This document shows positions 20,501-23,691 of a stretch of 23,691 nt of DNA, in pieces; positions within the stretch are counted from its first letter, which is position 1; each line of letters starts with the position of its first letter. The position numbers and the translations under genes were made by a program. The notes beneath the pieces were generated by a model, which was not told the origin of the DNA, made no database searches, and worked only from the letters and a program-made list of their open reading frames with translations. This DNA is from Chara braunii (taxonomy: Eukaryota > Streptophyta > Charophyceae > Charales > Characeae), in the NCBI GenBank assembly GCA_003427395.1, contig BFEA01000136.1:834519-858209 (forward strand), given 5' to 3'.

Positions 20501-21163
20501 TGGGTTCAGTCCATATCGATTACATTGGGGACGCGAGCCACGTCAACCTCTCGATGATATCATCGACAAGGTTAAGACAGATCTGACACCAGGCACAGCA
20601 GAGTTCACCAGACTCTATCGTCTTGATGTGGAAAGAGCGCGAGCGAACTTGTTCAAAGCCCAAAAGGCAATGATTGAACAAGCTAATCGCCATCGCAGGC
20701 CTTCCCCCATTCATACTGGTGATTACGTCTGGGTAGCCAGTTCAGAGTTGTCGAGGGAGGAGGATATCTCCCCCAAGCTGTTGCCTAAGTATCAGGGTCC
20801 GTAGCAGGTGTTTCTGATCCGTTTGGTCCATCATACACCATTGATGTCCCTCAGCATCTACGTACCTATCCGGTCTTCCATGCATCTAAGCTGCTTCCCT
20901 TCACTCCTGCTGATGCATTCCCTGACCGACCCCCTCAGTGGGGTCCACCAATCCCTGGTAAGGGGTACGACGTGAAGTCCATTGAGGATGAATGGGGCAC
21001 TAACCCCGACCGGCAGTATCTTGTGAAGTTCGCCTTCCAACCCCCGACTGAGAATCGGTGGTATTACAGGAAGGATCTTCTCAAGACAGCAAAGTCTATT
21101 GTGTTGCGGTATGAAGCGGCTCAGAAGGGTCACCTTCGCCGTTCACCTCGCCTGCACCCCTAG
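17540..21163 (+). pseudogene. pol: pol of chromovirus B: protease, RT, RNase H, integrase, chromodomain
   Basis: The -1 frame from 17540 is open to 20224, about 895 codons. Protease: LLDCGATRNFMS. RT: RMCIDYRGLNKIT, VDLKSGYHQ (Asp codon 18677), FGLCNAP, but YLDE instead of YLDD (codon 18872), a loss of a catalytic Asp. RNase H: TIDASQYGIG, YEKELYAL, FSDHSTL, VADVLFRR. Integrase zinc finger is intact (CHDARGHFG, CELCQRNK), then IDFTDL. A 17-bp deletion at ~20167 shifts the frame. TGA near 20279 falls in the VSDRDP block, followed by HPEANGQAE. TAG at 20802 and a 13-bp net deletion follow. The chromodomain (YDVKSIEDEWG, QYLVKFAF, RWYYRKDLL) runs to TAG 21161-21163. Confidence 0.91.
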
Positions 21164-21182
21164 CTCAGAGGTTCTCGCTCCC

Positions 21183-21190
21183 GGGGAGGG
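21183..21190 (+). promoter_or_regulatory. Polypurine tract
   Basis: GGGGAGGG lies just upstream of the 3' LTR, where plus-strand priming is expected. Copy A lacks it because of a 27-bp deletion between its pol stop and the LTR. The tract is short and 6 nt from the TG taken as the LTR start, so the LTR edge could instead be 21191. Confidence 0.55.
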
Positions 21191-21196
21191 TAAGCC

Positions 21197-22310
21197 TGCA
21201 ATGACTTGCTGATTTCTGCTGCCGAGTTTGACTGCGAGGCTGTACACTAACCCGTAGGTTAGATTCGTAATTTTGTTTGGCTGAGGGCTAACCGAGAGGC
21301 CTGCCTGTAAGGAAATTCCTGAGGGACAGATCTGCAAATCCGGGAAAATACAGGCCCGGTACTAACCGAATTCCTACAGCTACCCTAACTGCCTATAGCA
21401 GGTCCGGGCTACCCCTAGGACAGAGAGGCCCTAAGCGGCCTATACTGCTAGACGGTCCTATAGCCTATAGCCGGGTTCGGTAGAGGCCGAGAGGCCGAAA
21501 CAGCAACGGTACCGGTCGGTCAGTCAGTCCGGTCTAGGTCTAGGGTAGGTTAGTGAGGCTATAGATAGATGGGAACATCGGTTCAGGACGTTGGCTTTTC
21601 ATTTTCGCATTGCAGCGTTCGTGGCCAACCAAGTATTGCAGCGCTGAGAGTCTACAGCGGCACCTGAGACTTCAGCTACGTGAGGCAGCCATAGCCGGCC
21701 TTCCTGAGACAGCCAGAGCTGGGGCTGGTCTCAGCGCATCTACCCTCTGGGGGTATCTGCGCTTGGCAGGGCTATTCAGAGGCTCTTCGATGGGTAGATG
21801 TGGGCGCTGCTGCTACGGTAGCAGCTCAGCGGCCATAGCTGCCTTCTTCTTCGTCAGAGTGACTCATCGGCACTGGCGACTTCATCGCAGTTCATGATCT
21901 GCACCTTGGTGGATGGCGCTTGCCTCTGGGAGGCTGTTTCAGTGTGGCGCTGGACCTTGAGAGTGGAGTAGTGGGTGTGTGTGTGGTTCTGAGGTGGCGA
22001 GATACTGGGTTGAACTCTGTAACGATAATTAGGGTTAACTGAGTTGAGTTGGCTCATCATCTGTGTTATATTCCGATTGTGATCTTCGCAGTGTCATCTT
22101 GTGATGGGTTGTTGGGAGTGTGTCAGAGAGAGAGAAACACTGTGTGTATTCTCCCCACCTGTGCATGATTGATATTCCGCTGCTTTTCTCTGGTCTGTGC
22201 GCAGTGTGGACTCTGTCTCTCCTCCCCTTTGTCTTGTGCATGCATGGGCATGTGTGAGATACTCTGTGTGCGAGTGGCAAGAAAATTGTCAGACAACCAA
22301 GTTCATAACA
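21197..22310 (+). repeat. 3' LTR of chromovirus B
   Basis: Matches the central LTR along its length and ends in the same AAGTTCATAACA. The next bases (GCTACTTGTC) have no counterpart after the central LTR, which fixes the right end at 22310. The left end is set by the first TG after the polypurine tract and could be a few bases off. Confidence 0.87.
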
Positions 22311-22568
22311 GCTACTTGTCTTCCCTGTTTCTAATGTCCCGAACGCAACGCTAACTTATCCCCCTCGCTTCCTTTCCAGAATCCGAAATTCCTCCTAACT
22401 TTTTTCTTTTAGAATCCCTGAAACCCTCTACTCTCCCCCTCCTCATTCTTACACCCAGCTCTCTAGGCTCTCCCCCCCTTTTTTATTTAGTCTCCTTCAC
22501 TCCCCCTGTCTGAACCCCGAACCCTATTTATCTCTTCTAAACTCTACTTCCACCTCCTTCTATTCTTC
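22311..22568. other. Pyrimidine-rich flank, no gene
   Basis: Strongly C/T-rich on the plus strand (for example runs of C7 and T6 near 22474-22487). No coding frame is supported. It may be 3' UTR of the minus-strand LINE fragment next to it. Confidence 0.45.
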
Positions 22569-23004
22569 TTTACGGACTAGAAATGGGAACTTGAAGGTGT
22601 CCCATCTCCCCTTGACAAGATTCTTGAACCGCCTGGTCCCGCCTATTAATCTCCCACTGTTCCCCATCGAAATGTAATGCTAACGGTCCCTTCTATTGTT
22701 GTTGGCCACCCTCCCTTTGCAGAGCGTTACTTGTTGAAATTGGCGTCTGATTTCCTGGGCTTTCTCTATTATGATATTGCGCTGCATGAGCCGCTTTGTT
22801 GCCTTCCATTGTGCCCAGGCTGATGTCCGTCTCAAGAAGCTTGAAGAAGATGTTGCTTGCTTCCTGTCTGTGCATTGGCCTTCTTCTCTCAATTGTAAGC
22901 GGACATGTCCTCTTCCAAATGATCCACAGAGCGTACTGTCTTACCAGGTGGAAGATCTGGCTTCGCTCCGCTCTCTCAGGCCCTTGATTGTGGCAGGGCC
23001 GTTC
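22569..23004 (-). pseudogene. Probable C-terminal fragment of a second LINE reverse transcriptase
   Basis: On the minus strand a frame runs from ~23004 with QIFHLVRQYALWIIWKRT, then EASNIFFKLLETDISLG and NKAAHAAQYHNRES, to TAG at 22693-22695. It then stays open in the same frame (LALHFDGEQWEINRRDQ) to TAA at 22569-22571. The (L/V)xxxLWIIWK pattern resembles the segment after the zinc motif of plant LINE ORF2 proteins (compare CVIWKERC in the LINE at 5024-6626). The zinc ligands themselves are not clear and the RT core is absent. It is a different family from the first LINE. Assignment is by pattern only. Confidence 0.4.
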
Positions 23005-23083
23005 CTATTAATAGAATGGCCATGCCCTCGGGGGACGGGTGCTAAATTGCTAATGAATGCGCATTCTATCCGATTGAAGATGG

Positions 23084-23200
23084 TAAAAAAGAGATATTAT
23101 CATATTACATATAGAACACACACACCGTTTGGGCTGAAGGACCCCTGAGCAGCATTAAAAAAAAAAAAAACTCCTTTTTTCTTCAGGAGCATTGACTGCC
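23084..23200. repeat. Dispersed repeat, copy 2 (partner at 4371-4480), with A14 tract
   Basis: Shares GAAGGACCCCTGA (23136-23148) and flanking blocks with copy 1. An A14 run (23157-23170) is inserted where copy 1 has GATTA. It is followed by CTCC-T6-CTTCAGGAG and ATTGACTGCCAG, matching ATTGACTGTCAG of copy 1. Confidence 0.6.
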
Positions 23201-23691
23201 AGACAGCCCTCATATCTGTTTGGGTTATCATGGGTTCCCAACTTGCCACCAAGGTTCCGATATCAGTAGGGACTTGGGAGTCGTGGTGGGACTGCAATTT
23301 TTGACAACGGGGGGGCTCAATGGCTCATCCTTTTCTCTCATCGTGTTTTGACTTGGGGACCCTGATAGCTTCAAGTTGTTGCTGCAGCTGGGGCTCTGTA
23401 GTGATTTTGCACTTGAACTTCGTTTTGTGCGTTTCCCACAAGCATTGTATTTCTCTGTGCACTGGGTGGCAGACACTGTATGTTTCAGCGTTGCCTGAGT
23501 GGAGTAGGCATCATCAGATGGGCAAAGTGCTGTCACTTTGGTGGCGGCGATGGCGTCGGGCAATCTCCGTCTATATTGTTGCACGCACTTTTTCGTGCAA
23601 TTGTGAAAGACTTTCCTCTTCTGTTCCTTTTTTCTTCTTCTTCTTTCTTGAAGTTTTGTTTTTTCCCCTTACCCAAAACAAAAAAAAAAAA
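23201..23691. other. No recognised gene; ends in A12
   Basis: A minus-strand frame of about 118 codons exists but has no family features. Near the end there is a CTT-rich stretch (~23630-23650), then an A12 run (23680-23691) reaching the window edge, which could be a poly(A) tail of an element outside or part of the window. Confidence 0.5.

Larger units (their letters stand above)
13074..22310 (+). mobile_element. Ty3/gypsy chromovirus copy B, complete but inactive
   Basis: Order: 5' LTR (13074-14182), primer binding site, ~1.7-kb leader (inflated by an adapter artefact), gag, -1 frameshift signal, pol with chromodomain, polypurine tract, 3' LTR (21197-22310). The LTRs are closely similar but not identical, so the insertion is not recent. 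The bases after the 3' LTR are GCTAC. The matching left flank is not available for a target-site check because copy A adjoins the 5' LTR. Confidence 0.92.

Noticed and set aside
588-21163. Reassigned stop codons (TAG or TGA read as sense), suggested by many in-frame stops
   Set aside because: At most stops the related copy has an ordinary sense codon (CAG, GAG, TGG, AGG, GCA, TTG), and frameshifts are also present. Decay explains the stops better than a variant code.
23228-23584. 118-codon minus-strand frame near the window end
   Set aside because: No motifs, no homologous pattern and no ATG at the frame start; composition looks like non-coding DNA.

Overview
The window looks like nuclear DNA from a plant-lineage eukaryote, most likely a repeat-rich genome of the streptophyte-alga type (Chara-like). 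That placement is an inference. It rests on a Ty3/gypsy chromovirus with a plant-type initiator-Met primer binding site, an interstitial Arabidopsis-type telomere motif, L1-type LINE debris, long TG microsatellites and only one host-like gene. There is no operon structure, no bacterial promoter and no RNA gene that I can recognise.

Layout. 1-430 is TG/GT microsatellite. 588-1997 is the only host-like gene, an intronless WD40 protein resembling the propeller of COPI coatomer beta-prime. Its tail has basic clusters and a 26-residue coiled-coil repeat that is cut by an in-frame TAG. 2091-4267 has no recognised gene. 4268-6626 is a 5'-truncated, minus-strand L1-type LINE, with its poly(A) read as T25 at 4268-4292. 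6627-22310 holds two related chromovirus (Ty3/gypsy) copies head to tail. Copy A (internal region 6627-13073) has lost its 5' LTR. Copy B (internal region 14183-21196) has the central LTR (13074-14182) as its 5' LTR and 21197-22310 as its 3' LTR. A runs directly into the central LTR. 22569-23004 is a decayed minus-strand fragment resembling the C-terminus of another LINE reverse transcriptase. The rest is pyrimidine-rich or unrecognised DNA.

How the elements work. Each chromovirus encodes gag with an unusual zinc knuckle, then in the -1 frame a pol with protease (DCGA active site), reverse transcriptase, RNase H, integrase and a C-terminal chromodomain. In both copies gag ends with A AAA AAC followed at once by TGA, and pol is open in the -1 frame from that point. 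This is a textbook -1 frameshift signal and the main biological observation here. Both copies are dead: each has several stops and frameshifts, and each has lost a different catalytic Asp of reverse transcriptase.

Assembly warning. Bases 15622-15659 are the 38-bp Nextera mate-pair junction adapter (two Tn5 mosaic ends), flanked by an exact 161-bp duplication. This is a library or assembly artefact, so the leader of copy B is really about 198 bp shorter.
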